Assembly: GCF_050717635.1 (NCBI RefSeq)
Contig: NZ_JBOITO010000007.1
Location: forward strand, 62,001-126,000
Direction of reading: 5' to 3'
From: Clostridium_AD sp050717635
GTDB taxonomy: Bacteria; Bacillota; Clostridia; Clostridiales; Clostridiaceae
DNA length: 64,000 nucleotides
A program made the translations under genes and the position numbers. The notes beneath the pieces were generated by a model. The model ran no database searches. It had not been told where the DNA came from and saw only the letters and a program-made list of their open reading frames with translations. This document shows, piece after piece, positions 27,080-36,413 of this stretch (positions within the stretch are counted from its first letter, which is position 1; each line of letters starts with the position of its first letter).

Positions 27080-28045
27080 ATGAAAAAAAATAAGATTTTA
27101 ACAAGTTTAATAGCAATAGCTATGACAGTAGCATTAGTGGGCTGTGGAGCTAATTCCAGTAACACAAAGAATGATACCAAAGAAACTCCTAAAACAGAAG
27201 AAGCAACCAAAGCACCAGAAAAAACAGATGTTGTAGCAGAAGCAGCTAATGGCTACTTTGCAAATATGCCTGAGGATAGTTATAAAATTTCTGAAAAAAC
27301 TTTTGTTGAACAAATAAAAGCAGATGAGGATATGTTTATTCTAGATATAAGACAACCAGACGTATATGCAACAGGACATATTAAAGGAGCTGTAAATTCA
27401 CCATGGGGAACAGCAATAAGTGATAATTTAGATAAACTACCAAAGGATAAAACAATAATGGTTTATTGTTACTCTGGACAAACTGCGGGACAGACAGTTG
27501 CATTATTAAATATGGCAGGATTTAGTGCTAAATCAGTTAATTTAGGATGGGATTTAGGAATATCTAAAGTTGACGGAGTAAAGGATGTTACTGAAACTAC
27601 AGTAAACGATTTTGCTAAAGTTGAATCTATGGAGGTAAAACCTGAAATAAAAACTGCATTAGAAGATTACTTTAAAGGGTTAGATGCTGTAAAAGACACT
27701 AATTTTAAAAACTATAAAATTAGTGAAGACAATACTAAAGCATTAGTAGATGCAAAAGATGATAGTATAGTAGTTCTTTCTGTAAGAAAGGCTGAAGATT
27801 TCGCAAAAGGACATATTGAAGGAGCAACAAATATTGCTTGGGGAAAAGGAATGCAAGAAAATTTCAGTTCATTACCAAAAGATAAGAAGATTATAGTTTA
27901 CTGTTATACTGGTCAAACAGCAGGTCAAACAGTTGCTGGTCTAAAAATGTTAGGATATGATGCAGTATCATTAAATGGTGGTATGGGTACACCATCAAAC
28001 GCTCCATCTGGATGGGCTAACAAAGGATTTCCAGTAGTAAAATAA
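27080..28045 (+). CDS. exported tandem rhodanese lipoprotein, both sites active
   Basis: This 321-aa protein has a lipobox (VALVGCGANS), then a Lys/Glu/Thr linker, then two rhodanese domains. Both keep the catalytic Cys in nearly the same loop: MVYCYSGQTAGQTVALL near residue 130 and IVYCYTGQTAGQTVAGL near residue 275. Most two-domain sulfurtransferases have only one active domain, so this is an internal duplication of an active unit. Its own promoter-like TATAATG lies near 27040. It follows the other rhodanese lipoprotein and probably shares its role. Confidence 0.88.
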   Translation: MKKNKILTSLIAIAMTVALVGCGANSSNTKNDTKETPKTEEATKAPEKTDVVAEAANGYFANMPEDSYKISEKTFVEQIKADEDMFILDIRQPDVYATGHIKGAVNSPWGTAISDNLDKLPKDKTIMVYCYSGQTAGQTVALLNMAGFSAKSVNLGWDLGISKVDGVKDVTETTVNDFAKVESMEVKPEIKTALEDYFKGLDAVKDTNFKNYKISEDNTKALVDAKDDSIVVLSVRKAEDFAKGHIEGATNIAWGKGMQENFSSLPKDKKIIVYCYTGQTAGQTVAGLKMLGYDAVSLNGGMGTPSNAPSGWANKGFPVVK

Positions 28046-28050
28046 TAATT

Positions 28051-28091
28051 AAAAGAACCTCTAATATATTTTTTATATTAGAGGTTCTTTT
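28051..28091. terminator. bidirectional terminator
   Basis: An 18-base perfect stem (AAAAGAACCTCTAATATA and its complement) lies around a T-rich loop. It sits between the rhodanese gene and the convergent exonuclease gene, and overlaps the end of the latter. Confidence 0.85.
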
Positions 28092-28881
28092 CGATATAAT
28101 TAGATTGTTTATCAGAAGTAGGAGGAATTTTAATTTGAAATTGATTTGTTTTCCACATAATGAAAGCTAGTTTAATTATAGATTTTTCTTCCTTCGTAAT
28201 TTCTCTCTTAAACATTTTTTCAAATTGATTTATTAAACTAACGAAATCGGTTTTATACTTTTGATTATTGTATCTGTTTAAACTTGTGTTTTTATGAGGA
28301 TTATATAGCATAGGTTTAATTTCACTTCTATAAATTTTCTTAAAAACTTCGGCCGTATAATAGGCATCATTAAGTGCATTATGAAATTGTCCTTCAAGGT
28401 GAATATCTAGTAAAGTAGTTGCGTTGCCTAGTCCAATATTAATTCCTTTTTTGCAATTAAGATGTTTACAAGCGTGGGACTGAATGTTTATGTATTCTAG
28501 GGGCATTAGTGAGGTATCTAGTTCATAAAACTCTATGTTTCGAAATAATTCTTTTATGTCTGCTATTCCCCAAACGCCTAGTACACTAGAATCAGATTTT
28601 ATAAATTCAGTAAGTTCTTTATACATATCTTTGAAGGATTTACCGTTATTTAAATCACTTGTTGTTATTCCTGTAAGTTTTTGAACATAGGGATTAAGCC
28701 TAGTATATATCCATGGTTTTACTAATATATCTATGAATCCAATTTTCTTAAAATTTTCATCTAGCTTTATTGCACCTATTTGAATTATTTCAAAAGGGCA
28801 TTTAGGGTTTACAATATTAGTAGTTTCACTTCCGAAATTATAGCTTTGATTAAATTCTAAATCAAATATTATATAATTCAT
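28078..28881 (-). CDS. DnaQ-fold 3'-5' exonuclease, KapD-like
   Basis: This 267-aa nuclease has the DEDDh motifs YIIFDLEFNQ near residue 3, NNGKSFKDMY with the middle Asp region, and HNALNDAYYTAEVF near residue 170. The start is ATG 28881, with AGAGG seven bases upstream; the frame extends 24 codons further without a site. It resembles sporulation inhibitor KapD and related RNA/DNA trimming exonucleases. The substrate is not known. Confidence 0.82.
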   Translation of the reverse strand: MNYIIFDLEFNQSYNFGSETTNIVNPKCPFEIIQIGAIKLDENFKKIGFIDILVKPWIYTRLNPYVQKLTGITTSDLNNGKSFKDMYKELTEFIKSDSSVLGVWGIADIKELFRNIEFYELDTSLMPLEYINIQSHACKHLNCKKGINIGLGNATTLLDIHLEGQFHNALNDAYYTAEVFKKIYRSEIKPMLYNPHKNTSLNRYNNQKYKTDFVSLINQFEKMFKREITKEEKSIIKLAFIMWKTNQFQIKIPPTSDKQSNYIEKNL

Positions 28882-29150
28882 TTTATTACCTCTAATTTCA
28901 TTATTATTATTATATAGTATATCATTTATGCAAATAAAAAATACCTTCACCACTGTGTCTAAATCAATAAGAAATTGAAGATTTCACCACGCACTCTCGT
29001 GACTTCAGCCATAAGAGAGTTCACAAAAGGGTATAAAGTAGGTTATACTATATGTAGTATATATATTGGGGTATAGAAATTTTTTATATATACAATTTAA
29101 TAGTATCACTTAAAGCAGAATAATTACAACATAAGAAAGGAAGTTTATAT

Positions 29151-31319
29151 ATGGGTAAAATATTAGTTTTAGCAGAAAAACCATCAGTAGGAAAAGAGCT
29201 TGCGAAAGTTTTAAATTGCTCTCAGGGTGGAAATGGATATTTAATGGGACAAAAGTATATTGTAACTTGGGCACTAGGACATCTTGTTACACTAGCTGGA
29301 CCAGAGGATTATGATCAAAAATATAAAAGCTGGAAGATGGAAGATCTTCCTATGTTACCAAAGGATTTAAAATTGGTGATTATTAAAGAAACTTCAAAGC
29401 AATATAAGGTTGTAAACGAGCTTCTTAAAAGAGCTGATGTAGATGAACTGGTTATTGCAACAGATGCAGGGCGAGAAGGAGAACTAGTAGCACGTTGGAT
29501 TATTCAAAAGGCAGGATTTAAAAAACCTATAAAGAGGTTATGGATCTCCTCCCAAACAGAAAAAGCAATTAAAGATGGATTTGCTAACCTAAAACCAGGA
29601 AGAGATTACGAAAATCTATTTTGGGCAGCTCAATCAAGGGCAGAGGCTGATTGGCTTATCGGCCTTAACGTAACTAGGGCATTAACTTGTAAATATAATG
29701 CTCAATTATCAGCAGGAAGGGTTCAAACACCTACATTAGCACTTATTGTTGATAGAGAAGATGAGATAAAGAGATTCGTTGGAAAGGATTATTGGACAGT
29801 AAATGGTAAGGTAAATGGGTTTACAGTGAATTGGGCAAGTAAAAATGGAGAATCACGTACCTTTGACAAGCAAAAGGCAGAAGATGTAGTTGCTAAGGTA
29901 AATAATCAAATGGGAACAGTTGTAGAAGTTAACAAAGCGGCTAAAAAAGAACTTCCACCACTTGCATATGATTTAACAGAGCTTCAAAGAGATGCAAATA
30001 GGAAATTTGGATTTTCTGCAAAGCAAACCCTTAATATAATGCAGAAATTATATGAAACTCATAAGATATTATCATATCCAAGAACAGACTCTAGGCATAT
30101 TACTACAGATATAGTAGCCACATTACTTGATAGATTAAAGAGCATAGCCATAGGACCATATGAAAAAGCTGCTAGAAATATAATAAAAGGTAGAATACAC
30201 ACTACAAATAGACTTGTGGATAATAGTAAGGTATCAGATCATCATGCTATAATTCCTACGGAGCAGCATGTAGATTTATCAAGACTAAATAAAGAAGAAA
30301 AAAGCATTTATGACTTAGTTATAAAAAGATTCTTAGAAGTTCTAAGTCCAGCTTTTGAGTATGAGCAAACTACTGTAAAGATAAATGTTAAGGGTGAAAG
30401 CTTTTCTGCAAAAGGTAAAATAGTTAAGTCAAAAGGTTGGAAAGAAATAAGCAGTTCTGAAGGCAGTGAAGAAAAAGATCAATCACTTCCAGAAATAAAA
30501 AAAGGAGAAGAGGTTAAACTTACTCTAGTTAAATCTGTGAATGAGAAAACAAAGCCACCTGCAAGGTTTAATGAAGCAACCCTGCTAACAGCTATGGAGC
30601 ATCCAGGAAAAGATATTCAGGATGAGAGTTTAAGGGAAGCTTTGGATAATACTTCAGGCCTAGGAACCTCTGCAACAAGGGCAGATGTTATAGAAAAATT
30701 ATTTAACATTTTTTATATGGAAAGAAGAGGTAAAGATATTTTTCCTACCTCAAAAGGAATACAGCTAATAGGGTTAGTACCACAAGAATTAAAATCCCCT
30801 GAGCTTACTGCTAAGTGGGAAAAACAGCTTCAACTTATAAGTAAAGGTAAAGCTAATTCTATGAATTTCGTAAAGGATATGAGGGAATATGCGGTTAAGC
30901 TTGTGAAGACCGTTGCAGCATCATCCGAAATATACAAACATGACAACGCTACAAGGGTTAAATGTCCTGAGTGTAGTAAGTATCTTCTTGAGGTTAACGG
31001 TAAAAGAGGGAAGATGTTAGTATGCCCTGATAGAGATTGTGGATATCGTAAGGGAGTTTCGCAGGTATCTAATGCACGTTGTCCTACTTGTCACAAGAAA
31101 ATGGAGATTAGAGGGGATGGCGACAACAAGATTTTCGCTTGTGGCTGTGGCTATAGAGAAAAACTATCAGCTTTTACTAAGCGTCGAGATAAAGAAAAGA
31201 GTTCTTTAGATAAAAAAGATGTTAGTAGGTTCCTTAATCAGCAGAATAAGAAAGATGAACCTGTCAATTCTGGTAATTCTGCTATGGCGGAGGCTTTTGC
31301 TAAGCTTAATTTAAAATAG
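29151..31319 (+). CDS. topB: DNA topoisomerase III
   Basis: This 722-aa type IA topoisomerase opens with the Toprim motif LVLAEKPSVGKELAKVL, followed by the acidic ATDAGREGELVARW. The active-site Tyr lies in ILSYPRTDSRHI (Tyr309). The C-terminus carries a zinc-ribbon region with CPECSKYL, CPDRDCGYRKG and CPTCHKKM, and a last CGCGYRE. It has a clear promoter region and stands alone. The length is usual for Firmicute TopB. Confidence 0.95.
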   Translation: MGKILVLAEKPSVGKELAKVLNCSQGGNGYLMGQKYIVTWALGHLVTLAGPEDYDQKYKSWKMEDLPMLPKDLKLVIIKETSKQYKVVNELLKRADVDELVIATDAGREGELVARWIIQKAGFKKPIKRLWISSQTEKAIKDGFANLKPGRDYENLFWAAQSRAEADWLIGLNVTRALTCKYNAQLSAGRVQTPTLALIVDREDEIKRFVGKDYWTVNGKVNGFTVNWASKNGESRTFDKQKAEDVVAKVNNQMGTVVEVNKAAKKELPPLAYDLTELQRDANRKFGFSAKQTLNIMQKLYETHKILSYPRTDSRHITTDIVATLLDRLKSIAIGPYEKAARNIIKGRIHTTNRLVDNSKVSDHHAIIPTEQHVDLSRLNKEEKSIYDLVIKRFLEVLSPAFEYEQTTVKINVKGESFSAKGKIVKSKGWKEISSSEGSEEKDQSLPEIKKGEEVKLTLVKSVNEKTKPPARFNEATLLTAMEHPGKDIQDESLREALDNTSGLGTSATRADVIEKLFNIFYMERRGKDIFPTSKGIQLIGLVPQELKSPELTAKWEKQLQLISKGKANSMNFVKDMREYAVKLVKTVAASSEIYKHDNATRVKCPECSKYLLEVNGKRGKMLVCPDRDCGYRKGVSQVSNARCPTCHKKMEIRGDGDNKIFACGCGYREKLSAFTKRRDKEKSSLDKKDVSRFLNQQNKKDEPVNSGNSAMAEAFAKLNLK

Positions 31320-31323
31320 TAAA

Positions 31324-31366
31324 AAATAACACAATGTATAATTATTTTATACATTGTGTTATTTTA
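31324..31366 (+). terminator. terminator after topB
   Basis: The arms AAATAACACAATGTATA and TATACATTGTGTTATTT surround a short A/T loop and end in T residues. Confidence 0.8.
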
Positions 31367-31575
31367 TTCTTCGAACAAATCTTGAATTGTTACATCTAAG
31401 GCAATAGGTATTATGATAAAAAATAAATTGAGTTAATTATTACTTAAAGATACAAGCATAACTTGTGGCTTTAAACATTATTTTAATAAAATGATGTTAT
31501 TAAGAACAAATGGTTAAAAGGAATTGTTTTGGCAAATTACATTGAGTTTAATATAAATTCTTTACAGTGTAATCT

Positions 31576-31809
31576 CTATTTGGTTACCTTAAATAAATCA
31601 TTATAGTCTATTTCAAAGACCTTAGCAATTGCACAAATCTCATAATCGTAAATTTCTCTTGTCTGATTTTCAATTTTTGTTAGCATAGGTCTATCTAGCT
31701 TTAAACCTTGATTATTCAAACATTGTGCCAGATATTCTTGCGTCATATTCCTATTTTTTCTGTGAAATTTAATAGTGGGTCCTAAAATATTTCTAATAAT
31801 TTTTTCCAT
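31576..31809 (-). CDS. small Xre-family regulator
   Basis: This 77-aa protein is a single helix-turn-helix domain: RNMTQEYLAQCLNNQG followed by the recognition segment DRPMLTKIENQTR. A GGGTGAT site precedes the ATG. A long dyad lies right upstream (31824-31857) and probably is its own operator. It looks like a phage- or plasmid-type repressor. A truncated relative lies at 32151. Confidence 0.82.
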   Translation of the reverse strand: MEKIIRNILGPTIKFHRKNRNMTQEYLAQCLNNQGLKLDRPMLTKIENQTREIYDYEICAIAKVFEIDYNDLFKVTK

Positions 31810-31823
31810 CTAATCACCCTCTA

Positions 31824-31857
31824 ATATCAAATGTGTGGTAATAACACATTTTGATAT
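31824..31857. promoter_or_regulatory. operator-like dyad upstream of the Xre gene
   Basis: An almost perfect inverted repeat has arms ATATCAAATGTGT and ACACATTTTGATAT around GGTAATA. A similar TGTGTAGTAACTACACA lies at the other Xre remnant. The position, directly before the start site, suggests autoregulation. Confidence 0.55.
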
Positions 31858-32150
31858 TTTTTTAAAAGAATGATTAATAAGATGATAGCAAATTATATCT
31901 TTAGTGTAATAATGATTGTTAAATAAAAAAACTAATAAATAATGCATAATTGAGCTACGTATATAAATTATACTTGAAATAAGTAACTCAAATGAAATGA
32001 ATATTTTAATCATTTAAATTAATAATTTCCAGGTTATTAATCATATATGATAATTAGCATAACAGTTTTTGATTTTTAATTATATCAATTATAACATACT
32101 ATTGTTAACATAGAACAATTAACTAATTAATGTATAAATTTTATATTGGC

Positions 32151-32339
32151 CTATGCCATAGCAAAGGCTATTATCTCATAATCTACAATTTCTCTTAAAC
32201 TATTTTCGATTTTAGAAACCATAGGTCTATCAATATCTATGCCTAATACATTAAGTCTAGCAGTGAGGTCTTCTTGTGTAATATTAGCATTAGTTCTAAT
32301 TTCTCTTAGTCTATTTCCTATAACATTTCTATTATTCAG
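32151..32339 (-). pseudogene. truncated Xre-like gene
   Basis: A 62-codon frame reads VIGNRLREIRTNANITQEDL, then GIDIDRPMVSKIENSLREIV, clearly related to the 77-aa protein at 31576. It lacks the last ~15 residues and begins with CTG instead of ATG, although a GGGTGAT site is in place. It is likely a decayed duplicate; expression from CTG cannot be excluded. Confidence 0.6.
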
Positions 32340-32392
32340 ATAATCACCCTTATTTTAACAATATAGTATGAATAAATTCTAATGTATAAGGC

Positions 32393-32440
32393 ATAATATA
32401 ATGTGTAGTAACTACACAAATACTAAATTATATTATATTT
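32393..32440. promoter_or_regulatory. second operator-like dyad
   Basis: Outer arms ATAATATA and TATATTAT and an inner GTAGTAACTAC lie upstream of the truncated Xre gene. The TGTGTxGTAA centre is shared with 31824-31857. Confidence 0.45.
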
Positions 32441-32496
32441 AAATAAATTCCAAATAGGAGATACTCATATTACGGTAAGTTGACTAAAGAACATAA

Positions 32497-32545
32497 CGAT
32501 AGGACCATATGATAAAGCGGCTTGGAATATTATTTTAGAAAGGGT
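32497..32545 (+). pseudogene. short topB-like remnant
   Basis: This stretch reads roughly IGPYDKAAWNIILERVGW and matches topB near 30155 (IGPYEKAARNIIKGR), with extended base identity such as AGGACCATATGA. It looks like a leftover of a second topB-like gene or of a local duplication. Confidence 0.45.
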
Positions 32546-32557
32546 TGGGTGGTAAAA

Positions 32558-33016
32558 TTGGAAACATATAAACCTCAGGTGAAAGACATAGCCTTATTTA
32601 AGGAAATGGCTCAGAATACAGTCAATCCACTTGAAGTGATTAGAGAAGCGATAAGTAACGCACATGATGCAGATGCTAAAATGATCTCAATTATACTTGA
32701 CCGGAATAAAGTAGGAAAGTTTACAATAGAAGTTCAGGATGATGGTAAGGGACTAAATATGAATGATATACATAGATTTTTTAATATAGGAGATTCAGAT
32801 AAATCTCGATTAAGTATAGGGGAGAAGGGATTAGGAACAAAAATATTCTTTAAAAGTGTGAAAATAGTATTACAGACTCAAACAAGAATGAATGAGGCTT
32901 ATGAAGTTATAATGGAAAAACCTTGGCAACATCTAGATCATGGCAATTTACCAGAATACACTGTAGAAAAGGTAGAACCTGTTACGGGGAAAGGTGGTAC
33001 GAGTTATGTGAGGTAA
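32558..33016 (+). pseudogene. GHKL-type ATPase gene cut by the RIT element
   Basis: The first ~150 residues of an Hsp90/MutL/MORC-type ATPase remain. The Bergerat motifs are present: EVIREAISNAHDADAK (near residue 25), VQDDGKGLNMNDIHRFFN, and SIGEKGLGTKIFF. The frame ends in VTGKGGTSYVR, and its last codons already belong to the element end at 33004. The start is taken at TTG 32558 with GGGTGG upstream; GTG 32549 is possible. Larger family members serve in defence or DNA handling, but the missing part prevents a call. No continuation is seen beyond the element. Confidence 0.7.
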
Positions 33017-33088
33017 TTCGGAACTGTGCACTGAAGTGATAAAAGCCTTGCAATACCAATAATATTTCTCTGATTACCTCGCATAATT
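33004..33088 (+). repeat. left terminal repeat of the RIT element
   Basis: Read inward it holds ATGTGAGGTAATTC, then AAAAGCCTTGCAATACC, then GATTACCTCGCATAAT. The first and last motifs are inverted to each other. The whole 85 bases match the right end read in the opposite direction. Confidence 0.75.
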
Positions 33089-33163
33089 ATTCTCTTCTCT
33101 GGCTAAAATTATAATAGCTTATTCAAAGAATAAGACTAACTAGAGCTCAGGAGGGAATAAGAT

Positions 33164-34402
33164 ATGATTCAGTTTGAAACTGATGCTACTGATTTGATAC
33201 AGAAAGTTCTCCACTTGATGGAACAGCAGCAGTACAGTAAAAAGGCAATGCGAAAACATAGGAGCATAATCAAGCAGTTGGTCGTATTTTCCGAACAGAA
33301 TTATGGTGGTAAATATTCTGTAGAAATCGGGGCTACTTTTATTGACGAAGTCTCTAGAAGACAACCGCCACTCTCGCTGGAGTATTTTAGAGTATTTAAG
33401 TCGGAAATGCGAAGGCTTAATCATGTTTTGTTGGGAATGCCAGAACGCTATGCGTTTGGGGATATAGAGCAGTTTGACCATTCTTGTTTTGACAGTTTTA
33501 CGAATACCTATAATAAGTATATTCAGGGCATTTTAAAAAGTGCATTGGATGTTCGCATTCGTACAAGGGCGCTTGCCCGTTTTTTTAAGTGGCTAGAGCT
33601 ACACGGGATAACCTCTCTTCAAAATCTGCAACCGCAGCAAATTCACAACGTATACATTGATGCTTCGGATAAGGATTTGTTTCGAAAGACGGTCCGAGGA
33701 TTCTTCAGATATGCATATTCTCACAGGCTTCTTAAAAGGGATTTCAGTGTAGCAGTTCCTTCTTTTAGAAGGCATATCCCCGTACCGTCAGTATATTCTA
33801 CGGAAGAAATTGAACGGCTTCTTTCCTCCGTAGATCGTAATACCAAGTATGGTAAACGTAATTATGCAATATTGATACTAATCGCTAGGCTGGGAATTCG
33901 GAGCTCTGATATTGTCAATCTTCGCTTTGAAAATCTGGATTTTACAGCAAACGTTATTGAAATTACACAGGTAAAGACTAGTGAACCTCTCACGCTTCCG
34001 ATTACAGACGAGATAAGGAATGCCATTTCGGATTATACCCATCACAGTGGAAGATCAGACCATAACAGCGACTATCTATTTCTTTCGTATGATGCACCAA
34101 TAAGGCCATTAGGTGATAGAGCAATATATCTCATAGTGTCAAGAGCTTTTACGACTGCGGGAGTACAGATAGACGGCAGAAAGCATGGACCGCATGCTCT
34201 TAGAGCAAGCCTTGCTACCGCTCTATTGAATGAAGGATACAGCTATCCAGTTATAACCGAAGTTCTCGGGCATAAAGATCCGAACACCGCTCAGCATTAT
34301 GTGAAAGTTGACATAACTCATCTTAGAGAATGTGCGATGCAGGTGCCTCGCCCTTCAGGAATGTTCTACAAGTATCTCTGTGGAGAAGAGGAGATTATAT
34401 GA
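33164..34402 (+). CDS. ritA: tyrosine recombinase RitA
   Basis: This 412-aa recombinase has an N-terminal SAM-like/core-binding region at about residues 90-190. The catalytic domain contains the first Arg in ARLGIRSSDIVNL, the H-x-x-R box HGPHALRASLAT, the second His in LGHKDPNTAQ and the nucleophilic Tyr in HYVKV. All active residues are intact. GAGGG lies upstream. Its stop overlaps the ritB start. Confidence 0.87.
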   Translation: MIQFETDATDLIQKVLHLMEQQQYSKKAMRKHRSIIKQLVVFSEQNYGGKYSVEIGATFIDEVSRRQPPLSLEYFRVFKSEMRRLNHVLLGMPERYAFGDIEQFDHSCFDSFTNTYNKYIQGILKSALDVRIRTRALARFFKWLELHGITSLQNLQPQQIHNVYIDASDKDLFRKTVRGFFRYAYSHRLLKRDFSVAVPSFRRHIPVPSVYSTEEIERLLSSVDRNTKYGKRNYAILILIARLGIRSSDIVNLRFENLDFTANVIEITQVKTSEPLTLPITDEIRNAISDYTHHSGRSDHNSDYLFLSYDAPIRPLGDRAIYLIVSRAFTTAGVQIDGRKHGPHALRASLATALLNEGYSYPVITEVLGHKDPNTAQHYVKVDITHLRECAMQVPRPSGMFYKYLCGEEEII

Positions 34403-35379
34403 GAAAAAAACACTTTAACTTCCATAGCGTATTCTCGCCTGAGATAAGATCTTTTCTTGAATTACGCGCCGCTCAAGGTCATGTAATACGCCATGAAGCC
34501 TATACATTGGAAACACTGGACATTTTTCTCGTGGAACATGGACTATGCGAAAGAAGCCTTCCAGCGAAAACTATAGATTCATGGCTATACTCATTTCCAA
34601 ACAAATTAAATGCCAATACTTTGGTAACTTATGTGTCCTATTACACTCAGTTTGCTAAATACATGCGTATATTGGATATTCCGGCATTTATTCCAGAAAG
34701 GCCAAAAGGTAACAACGATTATGTACCATACATTTTTTCGGAGGAAGAAATGAAAAGGCTGTTTGCGGTTTGTGATAATCTGCCACGCAAAAAACGTGTT
34801 ACAAAAACACCGGTTATATTCCCTGTACTCTTAAGGATGCTTTATGCCTGCGGATTGCGGCTTGATGAAGCACTCACACTGCGGCTAAAGGATGTGGATT
34901 TGAAAAACGGGGTACTACACGTCCTTAATGCAAAAGGGTCAAAGGATCGTATTGTTCCAATGGATTGTTCGCTGACTGATATTTGCCGCAACTACTGCAA
35001 ACTGCTTCATAGCAATTCAGAAGATACAGCATATTTTTTTGAAAGCCATAACCATAAGCGTTTTTCACAAGCTTGGGCGGGGCGCTGGTTCGGTATTGTA
35101 CTGGAAAGTGCAGGAATAGCCTTGTCGGATGGAACCAAAGTCAGCAGAGGTATTTGTCCCCACTGTCTTCGACATACTTTTGCTGTAGACTCATTCAGAC
35201 GAATGGAACGTAAGGGAAGGGACTTGTATGAATCTGCACCGTTTCTCTCGACATACATGGGACACTATGATCTCTATGGTACGGAGAAATATCTTCGCAT
35301 GACATCTGAGATGCACGCTGAGGTTGTTGACCAGATGGCTGCCTATACCTCTTGTGTTTTCCCGGAGGTATCGGAATGA
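34399..35379 (+). CDS. ritB: tyrosine recombinase RitB
   Basis: This 326-aa recombinase carries ACGLRLDEALTLR, CPHCLRHTFAVDS and YMGHYDLYGTEKYLRM, giving the R-HxxR-H-Y set. The start is ATG 34399, overlapping the ritA TGA, with AAGAGGAG upstream; the frame extends further inside ritA but without a site. Family trios need all three proteins for movement, according to published RIT work; this is not testable here. Confidence 0.87.
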   Translation: MRKKHFNFHSVFSPEIRSFLELRAAQGHVIRHEAYTLETLDIFLVEHGLCERSLPAKTIDSWLYSFPNKLNANTLVTYVSYYTQFAKYMRILDIPAFIPERPKGNNDYVPYIFSEEEMKRLFAVCDNLPRKKRVTKTPVIFPVLLRMLYACGLRLDEALTLRLKDVDLKNGVLHVLNAKGSKDRIVPMDCSLTDICRNYCKLLHSNSEDTAYFFESHNHKRFSQAWAGRWFGIVLESAGIALSDGTKVSRGICPHCLRHTFAVDSFRRMERKGRDLYESAPFLSTYMGHYDLYGTEKYLRMTSEMHAEVVDQMAAYTSCVFPEVSE

Positions 35380-36389
35380 AAACAACATTATTTATACAGC
35401 AGCTGGGGAATTATTTTGAAATATATCTCCCAAAGACGGGTGGCTATAGTCGAAATACCATATCTTCGTACAAAGATGCATTTCGTATCCTGTTTAAATT
35501 CATGGATGAAATAAAAGGAATACGCCATTATCTGATTGCCTATAAACATTTTACTGTAGAACTCATGGAAGAGTTTATTCTTTGGCTCGAAGAGGAGCGT
35601 AATTATAGCGCATCATCGAGAAACCAGCGGCATGCTTCGATATCAGCTTTCTTCAAATATGCATCTAGGCGTGAAATGGATGCACTTTCTGCTTTCAATC
35701 GCATCAGCGCTGTGCCGTCTAAAAAAACACCAAGTGTTGCCTTTCCCTACTTTACAGTTAAAGAAATTGGCATTCTCCTTAAGGTTCCAGACGTATCAAA
35801 CCGGCTAGGAAGAAGAGATCAGGCCTTGTTATGCTTCCTCTATGATAGTGCTGCTAGGGCTCAGGAGCTTTGTGACGTTACTGTCGCCGATGTTAGGTTT
35901 GGTCGCCCAACCCGAATAAAGCTGCATGGCAAGGGGAGAAAAACACGAGAAATCCCGTTGACAGACGAATGCTCCAAGCTGATAAAGCAATACATACAGT
36001 CTCAAAAGCTTGATAATGAAGATTCTCACGCTCATCCGCTATTTAGCAGCCAAACCCATGAAAAAATGACTACATCATGCATCCGCAATATTGTTGAAAA
36101 ATATGTGAGGTTGGCAAGGATAAAATGTCCAGAAATGTTTAGGGAAGCGAATTACTCGCCGCACAGTTTTCGGCATAGTAAAAGTGTTCATATGGTTGAA
36201 GCCGGTATCCAAATCATATACATTCGAGACTTCCTCGGTCACACTACGATCAAGTCTACTGAGCGTTATGCAAAGGTTAGCCAGATGGCGATAACAAAGG
36301 CTCTTACAGAACGGAAAATTCCAAATGTGATACCTGTAAATGACTCAGACGAAACAGTAAAGAAATCATTCCCGGGATTTCTAGAATAA
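35376..36389 (+). CDS. ritC: tyrosine recombinase RitC
   Basis: This 337-aa recombinase has an N-terminal core-binding domain (NTISSYKDAFRILFKFM) and a catalytic domain with DSAARAQELCDVTV, SPHSFRHSKSVHM, LGHTTIKSTERYAKV. The start is ATG 35376, overlapping the ritB TGA, after GGAGG. All catalytic residues are present, so the trio looks functional. Confidence 0.87.
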   Translation: MKTTLFIQQLGNYFEIYLPKTGGYSRNTISSYKDAFRILFKFMDEIKGIRHYLIAYKHFTVELMEEFILWLEEERNYSASSRNQRHASISAFFKYASRREMDALSAFNRISAVPSKKTPSVAFPYFTVKEIGILLKVPDVSNRLGRRDQALLCFLYDSAARAQELCDVTVADVRFGRPTRIKLHGKGRKTREIPLTDECSKLIKQYIQSQKLDNEDSHAHPLFSSQTHEKMTTSCIRNIVEKYVRLARIKCPEMFREANYSPHSFRHSKSVHMVEAGIQIIYIRDFLGHTTIKSTERYAKVSQMAITKALTERKIPNVIPVNDSDETVKKSFPGFLE

Positions 36390-36413
36390 ATGTCCTATTG
36401 CAAATTCAAAAAA

